DNA of 64,000 nt from Candidatus Thiodiazotropha sp. (ex Codakia rugifera) (lineage in GTDB: Bacteria > Pseudomonadota > Gammaproteobacteria > Chromatiales > Chromatiaceae). This document shows positions 48,651-57,663 of the stretch, piece by piece. The stretch's first letter is position 1, and every line of letters starts with the position of its first letter. The notes below the pieces were generated by a model. It ran no database searches, was not told where the DNA came from, and was given only the letters and a program-made list of their open reading frames with translations. Location: contig JAHXHN010000001.1 in NCBI GenBank assembly GCA_025656675.1, positions 1-64,000 of the forward strand. Direction: 5' to 3'. The translations under genes and the position numbers were made by a program.

Positions 48651-49981
48651 TGACCTGGATCACTTCACGACTCAACGACCTGCTGTTTTATCTGCTGATG
48701 GTGATCACACTGGTGCTGTTGGCCTGGCTGAGCGGTCGATATGATCGACAGTGGGACTGGACCCAGCAGGGCAGTAACAGCCTTAGCCCGATCAGTGTCG
48801 ACATCCTGCAACGTACGCCGGGGCCACTGGGAGTGACCGCCTATGTGGGTGAGACAACCAGCCTGCGTGATCGTGTACGCCGATTTGTAGCCCGCTATCA
48901 AAACCTTAAACCAGACATTGAACTGACATTTATCGATCCCCATCGCCAACCTGATGAGGCACGCCGTCAGGGCATCAGCCTATCCGGTGAGATCCTGCTG
49001 AGTTACAACCAGCGGGAAGAGCGTATCCAGCAACTGGATGAGGAGCAATTCACGAATGCCATCCTACGCTTGGGTCAGAGCAGTACGCATTGGATAGCGG
49101 GACTCACCGGCCATGGTGAGCGGGATCTTCTGGGCAAAGCCAATCATGATTTAGGTGAGTTTGGTACATCACTCAAACAGCAAGGGTACCAGGTTATTGG
49201 ACTGGATCTCGCCACTACCCCCACCCCACCGGACAACACCGCCCTGTTGGTCATAGCATCGCCACTGCGTCCCCTACTTGCTGGTGAGGTGGTGCGGTTG
49301 CACGACTATCTTGAAAGCGGTGGCAACATGCTGCTGCTGAGTGATCCCGAAAGTCAGGTCTCTCAATCGTTGATGCAGGAACTGACCGGTATCGAACAGT
49401 TACCCGGTACTATCGTGGACGCCAATGTAAAGGAGTTAGGTATTGATAACCCGGCGGTTGCGGTTGTTCCCAAGTATACAGGTCATGCCGCTACTCAGGG
49501 ATTCAGTCTGTTGAGTCTGTTTCCCCAGTCGGCGGCACTTACCACTACCGAAAACAGTGAGTGGCAGGTAGCCCCTATCCTGCAGACATTGGGTAGAAGC
49601 TGGAACGAGACCGGGTCCCTGACCGGAGAAATCGAACGCGACCCCCTCGCTGGCGAAGAGGCGGGACCTCTGACCATCGCTTATGCCCTCAGTCGGCAAC
49701 ATAACGATAAGATGCAGCGGGTGTTAGTGATCGGCGACGGGGACTTCCTCTCCAACAGCTTTCTCAATAATGCAGGCAACCTCGACCTTGGACTCTCACT
49801 CTGCCGCTGGCTGGTAGGTGATGATCGACTGATAGGCATTCCCGCCGTGCAGGCCAACGATCTGGAACTGCACCTTTCAAAACTGGCTATTGGCATCATC
49901 GGGCTCGGGTCATTGATCGTACTCCCCCTACTGCTGCTATTGACCGGCGGTATCATGACTTGGCGACGGAATCGTGCCTAG
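48647..49981 (+). CDS. GldG-like ABC transporter auxiliary protein
   Basis: A 444-residue protein with an N-terminal membrane helix (about 12-30), a large periplasmic domain (about 45-400) with GVTAYVGETTSLRDRVRRF at its start and LHDYLESGGNMLLLSDP, and a C-terminal helix (near 420-440). The domain order fits Gldg-type ABC auxiliary proteins (DUF4350/GldG family). Cotranslated with the permease and the following DUF4340-like gene. Confidence 0.85.
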   Translation: MMTWITSRLNDLLFYLLMVITLVLLAWLSGRYDRQWDWTQQGSNSLSPISVDILQRTPGPLGVTAYVGETTSLRDRVRRFVARYQNLKPDIELTFIDPHRQPDEARRQGISLSGEILLSYNQREERIQQLDEEQFTNAILRLGQSSTHWIAGLTGHGERDLLGKANHDLGEFGTSLKQQGYQVIGLDLATTPTPPDNTALLVIASPLRPLLAGEVVRLHDYLESGGNMLLLSDPESQVSQSLMQELTGIEQLPGTIVDANVKELGIDNPAVAVVPKYTGHAATQGFSLLSLFPQSAALTTTENSEWQVAPILQTLGRSWNETGSLTGEIERDPLAGEEAGPLTIAYALSRQHNDKMQRVLVIGDGDFLSNSFLNNAGNLDLGLSLCRWLVGDDRLIGIPAVQANDLELHLSKLAIGIIGLGSLIVLPLLLLLTGGIMTWRRNRA

Positions 49982-50450
49982 TCTGAGGTATACAGCAAAC
50001 CTGATACTACTGACTTTCGCCTGCCTGTTAGGTCTCCTGGTCTGGTGGTCCCAACCCGAGCCTTTACCACCGCTCACGTCGATTGATCCCCTCCAGATCA
50101 CCCAAGTCGAAATCAATGACCTGCAGGGACGTAAGATAGCGTTGCGGCGTATCCAGGACCAATGGTTGATTGGGACTGAACCGGCCAATCAACGTCGTGT
50201 CAAGCAACTCCTAGGCATCAGCCAGACCCCTAGTCTGCGTCGCTTTGCAGCATCTGACGATCTGCACCCATATGGACTCGCACCACCACCCATCGAGTTG
50301 AAGTTGAACGGCGAGGAGCTTGCCATTGGCAACAATGATCCGGTCAACGGCTGGCGTTATATCCTATACCGGGGCGAGATACACCTGATAGCCGACGGAT
50401 TTCACCACCACCTCAGTGCACCGCCTGAAGCCTGGCTGGCAATACCCTGA
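49974..50450 (+). CDS. DUF4340-like membrane-anchored protein
   Basis: A 158-residue protein with one N-terminal helix (about 9-26) and a small domain (WLIGTEPANQRRVKQLL, DDLHPYGLAPPPIEL) resembling a short DUF4340 protein, the usual companion of GldG-like genes. It starts with GTG at 49974 inside the preceding gene and its stop overlaps mutM by one base. Function inferred from context only. Confidence 0.7.
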   Translation: MPSLRYTANLILLTFACLLGLLVWWSQPEPLPPLTSIDPLQITQVEINDLQGRKIALRRIQDQWLIGTEPANQRRVKQLLGISQTPSLRRFAASDDLHPYGLAPPPIELKLNGEELAIGNNDPVNGWRYILYRGEIHLIADGFHHHLSAPPEAWLAIP

Positions 50451-51265
50451 TGCCTGAACTACCCGAGGTTGAAACCACCTGTAGAGGCATAGCACCTCAC
50501 ATCACCGGTCAACGGATTCAGCAGGTCGTCATACGCCAACCCCGTTTGCGCTGGCCGATACCCGACAATCTGCCACAACGCTTAAAAGGCCGAAAGTTGC
50601 TCTCTGTTGGCAGACGTGGCAAGTACCTGTTACTGGCGTTTCATCATGGAACCCTGATCATCCATTTGGGGATGTCAGGCAGCCTGCGAATCGTAGAACG
50701 GGGCACCAGGATCCAAAAGCATGATCATTTCGATCTGCAGATGAACAATGGCACACGAATAAGACTACGCGACCCCCGACGCTTCGGTGCTGTGCTCTGG
50801 ACCGATCAACCCATTTCCCACCATCCTCTGATCGAGAACCTGGGTCCGGAACCCCTCAGTGAACAGTTTCATGGCGACTATCTGCACGGGCAGAGCAAAC
50901 GCCGGAAGATACCTGTCAAGCAATTGATTATGGATAGTAAAGTCGTGGTTGGCGTCGGTAATATCTACGCCAACGAATCCCTGTTTCGTACCGCCATCCA
51001 CCCAGCCCGTCCAAGTAACAGAGTCTCCGCTGCACGTTACCAGACACTGGCTGACGAGATACGCATCGTTCTCACAGAGGCGATCACCCTGGGTGGAACC
51101 ACTCTGCGTGACTTTCTGAAAGAGGATGGTTCACCCGGCTACTTTGCCCAGAAACTGCTGGTCTACGGAAAATCGGGTGAACCCTGTCCCTCATGCGGCA
51201 GAGCGATCCGCAGAAAAAACATCGCTCAGCGTTCCACATTCTTTTGCCCCAACTGCCAGCATTGA
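50450..51265 (+). CDS. mutM: formamidopyrimidine-DNA glycosylase
   Basis: This 271-residue bifunctional glycosylase removes 8-oxoguanine. It has N-terminal PELPEVETTCRGI with the catalytic Pro2 and Glu3, the DNA-damage lysine region (GRRGKYLLL), H2TH motif residues (VGVGNIYANESLFR) and a C-terminal zinc finger (CPSCGRAI...CPNC). The operon linkage to an ABC exporter is positional, via a one-base overlap. Confidence 0.95.
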   Translation: MPELPEVETTCRGIAPHITGQRIQQVVIRQPRLRWPIPDNLPQRLKGRKLLSVGRRGKYLLLAFHHGTLIIHLGMSGSLRIVERGTRIQKHDHFDLQMNNGTRIRLRDPRRFGAVLWTDQPISHHPLIENLGPEPLSEQFHGDYLHGQSKRRKIPVKQLIMDSKVVVGVGNIYANESLFRTAIHPARPSNRVSAARYQTLADEIRIVLTEAITLGGTTLRDFLKEDGSPGYFAQKLLVYGKSGEPCPSCGRAIRRKNIAQRSTFFCPNCQH

Positions 51266-51310
51266 TGGGCGGACTTTGGGTTGAAAACTAACCTATTTAG
51301 CAGATCTTTC

Positions 51311-51340
51311 TTGACACTCACCCCTCCCCCCTCCTAGCAT
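51311..51340 (+). promoter_or_regulatory. sigma-70-like promoter for ispB
   Basis: Consensus TTGACA (51311-51316) and TAGCAT (51335-51340) spaced by 18 bases, 29 bp before the ispB start. The next gene has no good Shine-Dalgarno, so a short leader is likely. Confidence 0.45.
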
Positions 51341-51369
51341 GCGGTGGTTTGTTCAAGTCATAGCATCCC

Positions 51370-52338
51370 ATGGATATAACAACAATTCGCCAACTCATCA
51401 CCAACGACATGGAGACCGTCGATAAACTCATCATCAGACAACTGCAGTCGGATGTGGTGCTGATCAATCAGATTGGGGCCTACATTGTCCACAGTGGCGG
51501 AAAGCGCCTGCGTCCGATGATCGTGTTGCTGGCAGCCCGAGCATGCGGTTATGGAGGCGAGAAGCATATTGATCTATCCGCCATCATTGAGTTTATCCAT
51601 ACCGCCACGCTGCTGCATGACGATGTGGTGGATGGATCCGACCTGCGACGTAACCGGGAAACAGCCAATGCCGTCTGGGGCAACGAAGCCAGCGTACTGG
51701 TGGGTGATTTCCTCTACTCCCGCTCCTTCGAGATGATGGTGGAAGTCGGCCAGATGCGGGTCATGGATATTCTCTCCCACGCCACCAACCGCATCGCCGA
51801 GGGTGAAGTGTTGCAATTGCTGAATGTGCACAATCCCGAAACCAGTGAGGCGGAATACATGGAGGTGATCAAACGCAAAACCGCCACCCTATTCGAAGCT
51901 GGCGCCCGTCTTGGCGGGGTGATCGCCGATGTCCCACAAGATCAGCAGCAGGCATTGGCGGATTATGGCCTCCATCTGGGGATCGCCTTCCAACTGGTGG
52001 ATGACGCACTGGACTACAACTCAAACAATACTGAAATCGGCAAGAATATCGGCGACGATCTAGCCGAAGGTAAGCCGACACTGCCGTTGATCCAGGCTAT
52101 GAAACAGGCCGATCAGGAGCAACGCAAACGCTTGGCAGATATCATTGAAAACGGTGGGCTGGAAGAGATCGATTTTGTCATGCAGGCAATTCAGGCCAGC
52201 GATGCCATCACCTATACACAGCAACTCGCTCAACACGAAGCGCAACAGGCAAAACAGGCACTCGCATGCTTGCCGGATACCCCCTATCGACAGGCACTGG
52301 CCAGCCTGGCAGACTTCTCAGTCGCCAGAACACATTGA
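51370..52338 (+). CDS. ispB: polyprenyl (octaprenyl) diphosphate synthase
   Basis: This 322-residue trans-prenyltransferase builds the quinone side chain by repeated addition of IPP. First aspartate motif DDVVDGSDLRR (84-94), second VDDALDY (about 210-216). The N-terminus resembles IspB of E. coli. It lies on its own promoter and is the last intact core gene before the tRNA-Pro island. Confidence 0.93.
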   Translation: MDITTIRQLITNDMETVDKLIIRQLQSDVVLINQIGAYIVHSGGKRLRPMIVLLAARACGYGGEKHIDLSAIIEFIHTATLLHDDVVDGSDLRRNRETANAVWGNEASVLVGDFLYSRSFEMMVEVGQMRVMDILSHATNRIAEGEVLQLLNVHNPETSEAEYMEVIKRKTATLFEAGARLGGVIADVPQDQQQALADYGLHLGIAFQLVDDALDYNSNNTEIGKNIGDDLAEGKPTLPLIQAMKQADQEQRKRLADIIENGGLEEIDFVMQAIQASDAITYTQQLAQHEAQQAKQALACLPDTPYRQALASLADFSVARTH

Positions 52339-52407
52339 ATCACCTACCCATTTCAATTGCTATCTGTCGCTCGCTGCACCGGCATCAGCCAGGTTCAGGT
52401 GCAGATT

Positions 52408-52460
52408 CGGGGTATAGCTCAGCCTGGTAGAGCACTGTCTTCAGGAGGTAGGGGGCGGAG
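52408..52460 (+). pseudogene. truncated tRNA-Pro copy (5' part only)
   Basis: Matches the intact tRNA-Pro at 61955-62031 along acceptor, D-arm and anticodon stem-loop, with four or five differences, and stops after the variable region. The T-arm and 3' acceptor strand are replaced by unrelated sequence. The anticodon position now reads CAG instead of CGG. It is probably one edge of an integrated element, now non-functional. Confidence 0.8.
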
Positions 52461-52541
52461 CAACTGTTTTCCTGATATATCAATCAGTTACCAATACGTA
52501 AGAACTTCACTCTATCAATCCTGTATCAGTGAAGTGCTTAA

Positions 52542-53487
52542 ATGGCTTCAATCATCAAGCGTGGAAAAAGGTATCGGGTTCTTATCCGCATGCAGAATGT
52601 TCCCACAATCTGCAAATCCTTCACGGATAGAACAACTGCTGAAACTATTGCCAAATAAACTGAAGCAAAGATGGAACATGGCTTGTGCCTGGATTCCACA
52701 GCAGCAGAAACAACGACCCTGCATGAACTCCTAGCAATTTATTCCCAAAAGGCATGGGTATTGATCGGGTCAGAACCAACACCCTGGACCTTGCAATGGG
52801 TAGTTACACCTTATCTCGATTACAATCGCACATCATATCTGCATACAGAGACAATTGACTCCGATCTGTTCAGGCTGACACGCTTCGTAGAGAACTGGGT
52901 TTACTATCCAGTAACATAAATACCGCTGAAAAGGACTTTGGCATCTACTTACCTCATGGCAATCCAGTCGGAAAGATCAGAATGCCGAAGGAGCCGAAAG
53001 GCAGGGATCGCAGACTAGAGACTCAAGAAGAATCCAAACTACTTGAAGCATTAAAAAAGACTATTGTGGGTGATATGGCCGGATTTGCTCTTGAAACAGC
53101 TATGCACAGATCAGAGATTGTCCACATGTATTGGAAGGATGTGTCCCTGACAAGGAGAACAGTCCACATACAGGAGACCCAAACCGCCCCCCCCGAACGA
53201 TACCACTCAGCTCTGAGGCTTGTAACATCCCCAAACAACGGAGAGTTGTACATCAGCTTGGCCTTGTGTGGAAGATCACTCCTCAATCGGTATTGGCCGC
53301 ATTCAGGAGAGCATGCAAACGAGGTGGCGTCATTAACCTTCATTTTCATGACCTACGCCATGAAGCTACACCCAGATTCATTGAGAAGGGATTGAGCATT
53401 ATGGAGGTGAGTACAATTACAGGACACCAGGATCTCAGGATGCTGAAGCGCTGTACACATATCAGGCCTGAGAGTTTAATAGATTAA
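52542..53487 (+). pseudogene. broken tyrosine-recombinase integrase
   Basis: The frame from the ATG at 52542 begins MASIIKRGKRYRVLIRM, the usual integrase N-terminus, and is hit by a TAA at 52656. The core-binding part continues in other frames (AEKDFGIYLPHGNPVGKIRM) and the catalytic part in two frames up to 53487 (HDLRHEA, then GHQDLRMLKRCTH). The nucleophile tyrosine is replaced by Cys in RCTH and the first catalytic Arg by His in AMHRSEI. With a stop and at least two frameshifts it cannot be active. It directly follows the tRNA fragment, the standard island arrangement. Confidence 0.85.
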
Positions 53488-54131
53488 CTTGGATAGTTAT
53501 GAATTCTGATATTATCTTTATAGCCTGTTTTTAAGGCCTGTGTCCTCTACATAGCAATACTCCTTAGGATCAATATCTTATAGTGTGTTTACTACCCCTC
53601 TATGCAGGGACCATGGTGAGGTGCCCGTGGGTGTATATACCCTCCGGTCAATTTTGTTTGATTTTTGGATGTAAAGCTTCAGTCAACAGGAAAGTAACTA
53701 ACAAACTTCCGGTGTTGACCGGTTAGTGACCCTACGATAGGTTTTTACCCTAGTCAGAAAAAATACAGTAGTATTGTGCATGATGGATTTGGCCGCTATC
53801 GGGGCAAAAGCGTACCTTCATCAATGGTGAAATTCATTCAAAACCGATCTTTACAGACAACCTAGCCGAATAGTTATAGATTATAGCTGGTTACTCTTGC
53901 AGACAATCTGCGTTAAATAAAGAAATTTTACCTGTAGCCGATAAAATATCGTACGGTATTGTATATAGGGCATAAGCAATACCTTAAAATTTTTATTTAG
54001 TGAAAATTAATTTCTAACTAAAAAATGAAATAGCCCCTATTACTGATCATTTTATAATAGTTGAGTTATTTACATGGAAAATAGATAAGTTATTTCTCAT
54101 TATCTATATTTAAACGAACCCTATCTTAATA
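53488..54131. other. gene-free AT-rich stretch with repeat copy A
   Basis: No coding region is supported. It contains one copy of a repeated motif (53591-53665) and an AT-rich area with possible promoter elements for the DUF4388-like gene; no -10/-35 pair is clear. Confidence 0.45.
53591..53665 (+). repeat. dispersed repeat, copy A
   Basis: TATGCAGGGACCATG (53601-53615) matches TATGCAGGGGCCATG at 56438-56452 at 14 of 15 positions, and GTATAT and AATTTT blocks follow at nearly equal spacing in both copies. Copy A lies about 100 bp after the end of the first integrase pseudogene. It may be the original 3' flank of a mobile element's integrase. Confidence 0.55.
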
Positions 54132-54731
54132 GTGAATGTAATGCGAGAGAACGTACCCTATTCTCAAATACTAGATTTCCTAACCAATCTGGTTGACAAC
54201 AAGACAAGCGGTACTTTGTTTGTCCACTCAGAAAGTAACCACGCAATCACCATTGCACTAGAAAACGGTCGTATTCATGCGATTTATTTCGGTGCAAGGC
54301 GAGGTCGTAAAGCCATACCCCTGGTCAGTAATATTTCAGGAGGTAGTTACAAATTCGAAGCATCAGGTTTAGTCGGAACTTTCCACGATCTTCCCACAAC
54401 TCCTGAGGTACTTAATCTGCTAAGGAACCCACATACCACCAATGAGTCCAGGTCCACTGATTCTTCCCCTGTTACCCACAACGATGTGATAACAGAAGAA
54501 AATAAGACCATTCTATGCCAAGAATTGAAAGGCCTGTTGGCCGAACATATGGGACCCATTGCGGAGATGATATTTGATGATGTGGTGAGTGAAGTAGGTG
54601 ATTTCTGCTCTACACCCAAACTGACTCAGGATCTTATCAACAAGCTTTCAGCAGAAATTGACGACAGCACCGAGGTAGAACAATTCAGGGGCAAGGCCTA
54701 CCTGGCCCTAAACAATGTATTGAAAAGCTGA
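54132..54731 (+). CDS. DUF4388-like signalling protein
   Basis: A 199-residue protein. The N-terminal 100 residues (QILDFLTNLVDNKTSGTLFV... ENGRIHAIYFGARRGRKA...) match the DUF4388 pattern of a small sheet-rich module often fused to regulators. Residues 120-199 form a separate helical part (LAEHMGPIAEMIFDDV). Start is GTG at 54132 or ATG at 54141; no clear ribosome site. It ends 58 bp before the stop of the convergent DUF3365-HAMP gene, sharing a terminator hairpin with it. Role unknown; a link to signalling with its neighbour is inference. Confidence 0.65.
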   Translation: MNVMRENVPYSQILDFLTNLVDNKTSGTLFVHSESNHAITIALENGRIHAIYFGARRGRKAIPLVSNISGGSYKFEASGLVGTFHDLPTTPEVLNLLRNPHTTNESRSTDSSPVTHNDVITEENKTILCQELKGLLAEHMGPIAEMIFDDVVSEVGDFCSTPKLTQDLINKLSAEIDDSTEVEQFRGKAYLALNNVLKS

Positions 54732-54758
54732 TCATTTATTCCTTTTGAACGAGAGTGA

Positions 54759-54781
54759 AGGGCGTGCGGTCTGCACGCCCT
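54759..54781. terminator. shared hairpin between convergent genes
   Basis: Perfect 9-bp stem AGGGCGTGC / GCACGCCCT with a 5-base loop between the DUF4388 and DUF3365-HAMP stop codons. No long U-run follows on either strand, but the place and GC-rich stem favour bidirectional termination. Confidence 0.6.
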
Positions 54782-54788
54782 ATTGCCA

Positions 54789-55694
54789 TCAAGAATTGCG
54801 TTTTATCCGCTTCATAGCAGCAACCAGACTACGCCGCATGAGTTCAAAGGCATTTGCTAGATCTGCGATTTCATCTTTTCGATCTTTCACATTCACCTCA
54901 CGAATAACATCCCCATGACTTACAGCCTTGGCGACTGTAGTAATCTCCATAATCGGCTCCAGTATCAGGCGTCGAACCAGCAGGTTCACCACAACAAAAA
55001 GAATCGTAAATAAGAATGTGATCCCGCCGATCACCATCAGACTATGTCTGATAGTCAGAGACTGCACATCCTCCAGAGGTACACCCACGACACTGACACC
55101 CACCACATCTCCGGTTCTGTAACCAAAACCGCTCTCCGTGCCGTAGGTGGCTTTCACATCTTCCGGTGCCCGTTCAGGTTCTCCGTGACAACGGAGACAG
55201 CCTTTTTTACTGACCTTAGGAGCGGAACTAACCAGGTAAGTTTGGCCATTAATCTCACCCATGGTGTTTAGTAACCCCATATTTCGATTACTGCGAAACT
55301 TATTTAAAAGGTCCTGCTCTAAACCTTGCACTTTGTTCTTTGGATTCAATGGATTGTCGGAAACATTACTGATGTAGTATTGGGGCTGCTTCTGCTTGAG
55401 ATATTTTGCGATTCGGGATGTGGCCACAATGCCGGAGAAGGAGGGAGAATAGTAGATCTGCTCTTTCATAAAGTGAGGTCGAAGATCGTTAGCTACAAAA
55501 TTCTGAATCGATTTCACTACATCGACCAACAGGATCAGATCCTGTTCCGCCCTGTTATACACCTGTTGCTTGGTGATGAAATATATAGCGGGTGTTGTAA
55601 CCGTAACCGTAAAGATATACATCACGATAAGTGACAGGTTGAAACGTTTCGACAGACTCCGACGGGCACCCTGATTAGCAGATTGTTCTACCAC
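54789..55694 (-). CDS. haem-binding DUF3365 (Tll0287-like) sensor with HAMP domain
   Basis: A 301-residue protein with TM1 (about 21-41), a periplasmic DUF3365/Tll0287-like domain (about 45-210) containing one CXXCH haem site, CLRCH at 166-170 (GCLRCHGEPERAPEDV), TM2 (about 219-240) and a HAMP domain (241-293). It ends there: no kinase, cyclase or MCP output is attached. GTG start at 55694 with AAGGAG seven bases before. Such domains sense redox or small ligands through the haem. How the signal leaves HAMP is unclear. Confidence 0.85.
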   Translation of the reverse strand: MVEQSANQGARRSLSKRFNLSLIVMYIFTVTVTTPAIYFITKQQVYNRAEQDLILLVDVVKSIQNFVANDLRPHFMKEQIYYSPSFSGIVATSRIAKYLKQKQPQYYISNVSDNPLNPKNKVQGLEQDLLNKFRSNRNMGLLNTMGEINGQTYLVSSAPKVSKKGCLRCHGEPERAPEDVKATYGTESGFGYRTGDVVGVSVVGVPLEDVQSLTIRHSLMVIGGITFLFTILFVVVNLLVRRLILEPIMEITTVAKAVSHGDVIREVNVKDRKDEIADLANAFELMRRSLVAAMKRIKRNS

Positions 55695-56198
55695 TATGCT
55701 TTCTCCTTCTATTACTACTCATATCGCTGTATGCATCGGCCCACTACCAGTGAACTTTAGTAATCCGGTCGGTATTGAAACGCTTCCATGCCTCTTTGAC
55801 ATCCAACATGGATAAATAATCTCATACTTAGATATGGAATATTCTCAGATAAGTATTAGTATCAAGCACGATACTTTAATGAGTTATTAAATTACTTTTT
55901 AAAGTTCCGGTTAGCAGATAGTGGCTAAAGTTGAATATATGGATGTATGTGGTTTTTCTCCAATATTAAAGGCCTTAGTCTCCCCAGATGGTCCATTTTG
56001 TGTTAACTCCAGCCAATCTGGAGAATTCCTTTAATGGGTATTTTAAACGCTATGAATCTGTCTATAGTAATTCTCTAGAAGGTCTATTATTGGCAATTTT
56101 GGCAGTCTGTGGAATTTCCGATATAGTCCGCTGAAGTCGCTTAGCGGAAGTATCTTCTCTACTGCTACAGCCTTCGCCTAGGCTAAAAAACTGAATAA

Positions 56199-56411
56199 GA
56201 GATTGAGAAGGAATAGAATCTCGACTTCTCAGTAGCACAAAAAACCCTGCTTTCTGAAATCCTGAGCTGTTACCAAAGGAAGATACTTCCTACTAAGCGT
56301 GGTGGGTCCGCAGAGATATCACGTATCAAGTTGCTAAGGTTAGCTCTTGATGACATCTAACTTGTTGATCTCAAGCCTCACGTTATCGTCCAGTACCGGG
56401 ACACAAGACTT
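56199..56411 (+). pseudogene. second tyrosine-integrase remnant (N-terminal part)
   Basis: Read in one frame through two stops (TAG at 56214 and a TAA near 56358), the segment gives LDFSVAQKTLLSEILS, then PTKRGGSAEISRIKLLRLAL and LKPHVIVQYRDTRL. This is the core-binding domain pattern of phage-type integrases, as in ELL-x-Y...TPTKRG...RIK-L-R...YRD-RL. The catalytic half is absent; repeat copy B begins about 15 bp later. It points to a second element, or a duplicated int, inside the island. Confidence 0.7.
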
Positions 56412-56427
56412 TGAATATTAGTATTTT

Positions 56428-56505
56428 CTACCTCCCCTATGCAGGGGCCATGTGGGGGTTCCTAGATAGAGTATATGCCACTCGAATAAATTTTATAAAT
56501 TATTA
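56428..56505 (+). repeat. dispersed repeat, copy B
   Basis: Second copy of the motif at 53591-53665; see that entry for the alignment. Here it directly follows the truncated integrase, consistent with a deletion that joined the N-terminal part of int to its 3' flank. Confidence 0.55.
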
Positions 56506-57054
56506 GCCTGTCCTATTAGGACAAGGTGTACAGCTAGGATGATCTTACCCTTATCTGTCTTCCATAAGTCATATAAACTGTTTTCATTGGTCAACGACCT
56601 GTTGTGTGTGGACCATTCTCAACCAGTACAAGTTTTGCTCAAGAAAATACAAATAAATGCTGATGAACTAGTGAACTGGTAGCAGAGAATGCCCGCTACG
56701 TTACCAAGGCCTGATTGCAACATGCTCTGTAGCAAATGGTAGAACAGGGCTGTGGCACCTACAAATAAAAATAACAGATCTTTCTGCGTGACAGCGTACT
56801 GCTTGGCTTCGGTCTGAGCATTACCGATCAGGGCACCAAACCTATCATCATGGAGAAGCGTGTGGATGGACTATTTTTTGATAGAGCAAACTGATCGAAT
56901 TGACTCCTTACCTATAGTGCTATCCAGCCCCCCACTAAAAATAAGCAGGGGTGGGTTATTGAAAACCAAGGGCAGCCTCATCACAATTTTGAGATGAATA
57001 CATGTTTCAACTTTCACTTTGAAAACATGTCAAGACCACCATAGTGAAAGTGGT

Positions 57055-57663
57055 CTATTGCGAATTATTTAAAAAGCCGGAAACAACCATCTGACATGAA
57101 ACTACAGGTTCATTGCCATGCGAAAATGTAAAAGGTACTCTCGGTTCAATGGGGTGGTCCGTATCAGCAAAGATCAATGTTTTTTGAGCGATTATGTATT
57201 TAAGGCTCTCAGTGCTGTCACTGAGTACTGTGTTCACAAACACAGGAACTAGGTTGTGAATGTATTCGATTTCTTGGAAATTTGTTATAATTCTAGGCTG
57301 AAAACTATGAACCCCAAACGCTAAATCGCAAGATCCTGATATGTATTCGATAGTTAAAATCATGCCAAAATCCAGTGGTGGGTCTAGGGGAATAATAGTT
57401 TCCGAGTGTCCATAAACCCTATGATACCTCATCGAACCCTGGTAGGGGGTGCGACGTTCCTCATCAACGAACAAAACTGGAACAGGATTTTCCTCGGTGT
57501 TGTTAACCATAACTTCCCCAGTAACTGGTAATGGAACTGGGTTAACTATTTCTACCGGTTTGGCCTTCTTATTAGGTTTGACCTTCTCACCACCACTGGC
57601 TGCAGCGGGAACAACAATCAATGCTATAACAGCAAAAACTAATAAAAGTATTTTGCATTTCAT
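57055..57663 (-). CDS. secreted protein of unknown function
   Basis: A 202-residue exported protein: signal peptide (MKCKILLLVFAVIALIVVPAAA), a Lys/Pro-rich linker, then a beta-rich region beginning PVTGEVMVNN and containing two cysteines (about 111, 189). AGGAG precedes the ATG. Downstream a short hairpin (57033-57056) overlaps the stop. I do not recognise the family; the compact intact frame and good ribosome site argue it is real. Confidence 0.65.
   Translation of the reverse strand: MKCKILLLVFAVIALIVVPAAASGGEKVKPNKKAKPVEIVNPVPLPVTGEVMVNNTEENPVPVLFVDEERRTPYQGSMRYHRVYGHSETIIPLDPPLDFGMILTIEYISGSCDLAFGVHSFQPRIITNFQEIEYIHNLVPVFVNTVLSDSTESLKYIIAQKTLIFADTDHPIEPRVPFTFSHGNEPVVSCQMVVSGFLNNSQ

Larger units (their letters stand above)
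55695..57054. other. gene-poor stretch with integrase remnant and repeat copy B
   Basis: Except for the integrase remnant (56199-56411) and repeat copy B (56428-56505), I see no supported gene in this 1.36 kb. The sequence is AT-rich and contains many stops in all frames. A 15-bp palindrome TGTCCTATTAGGACA lies at 56509-56523. Confidence 0.5.

Noticed and set aside
52357-52734. frame running over the tRNA-Pro fragment and the start of the integrase
   Set aside because: It spans a tRNA remnant and reads the integrase in the wrong frame, so it is not a gene.
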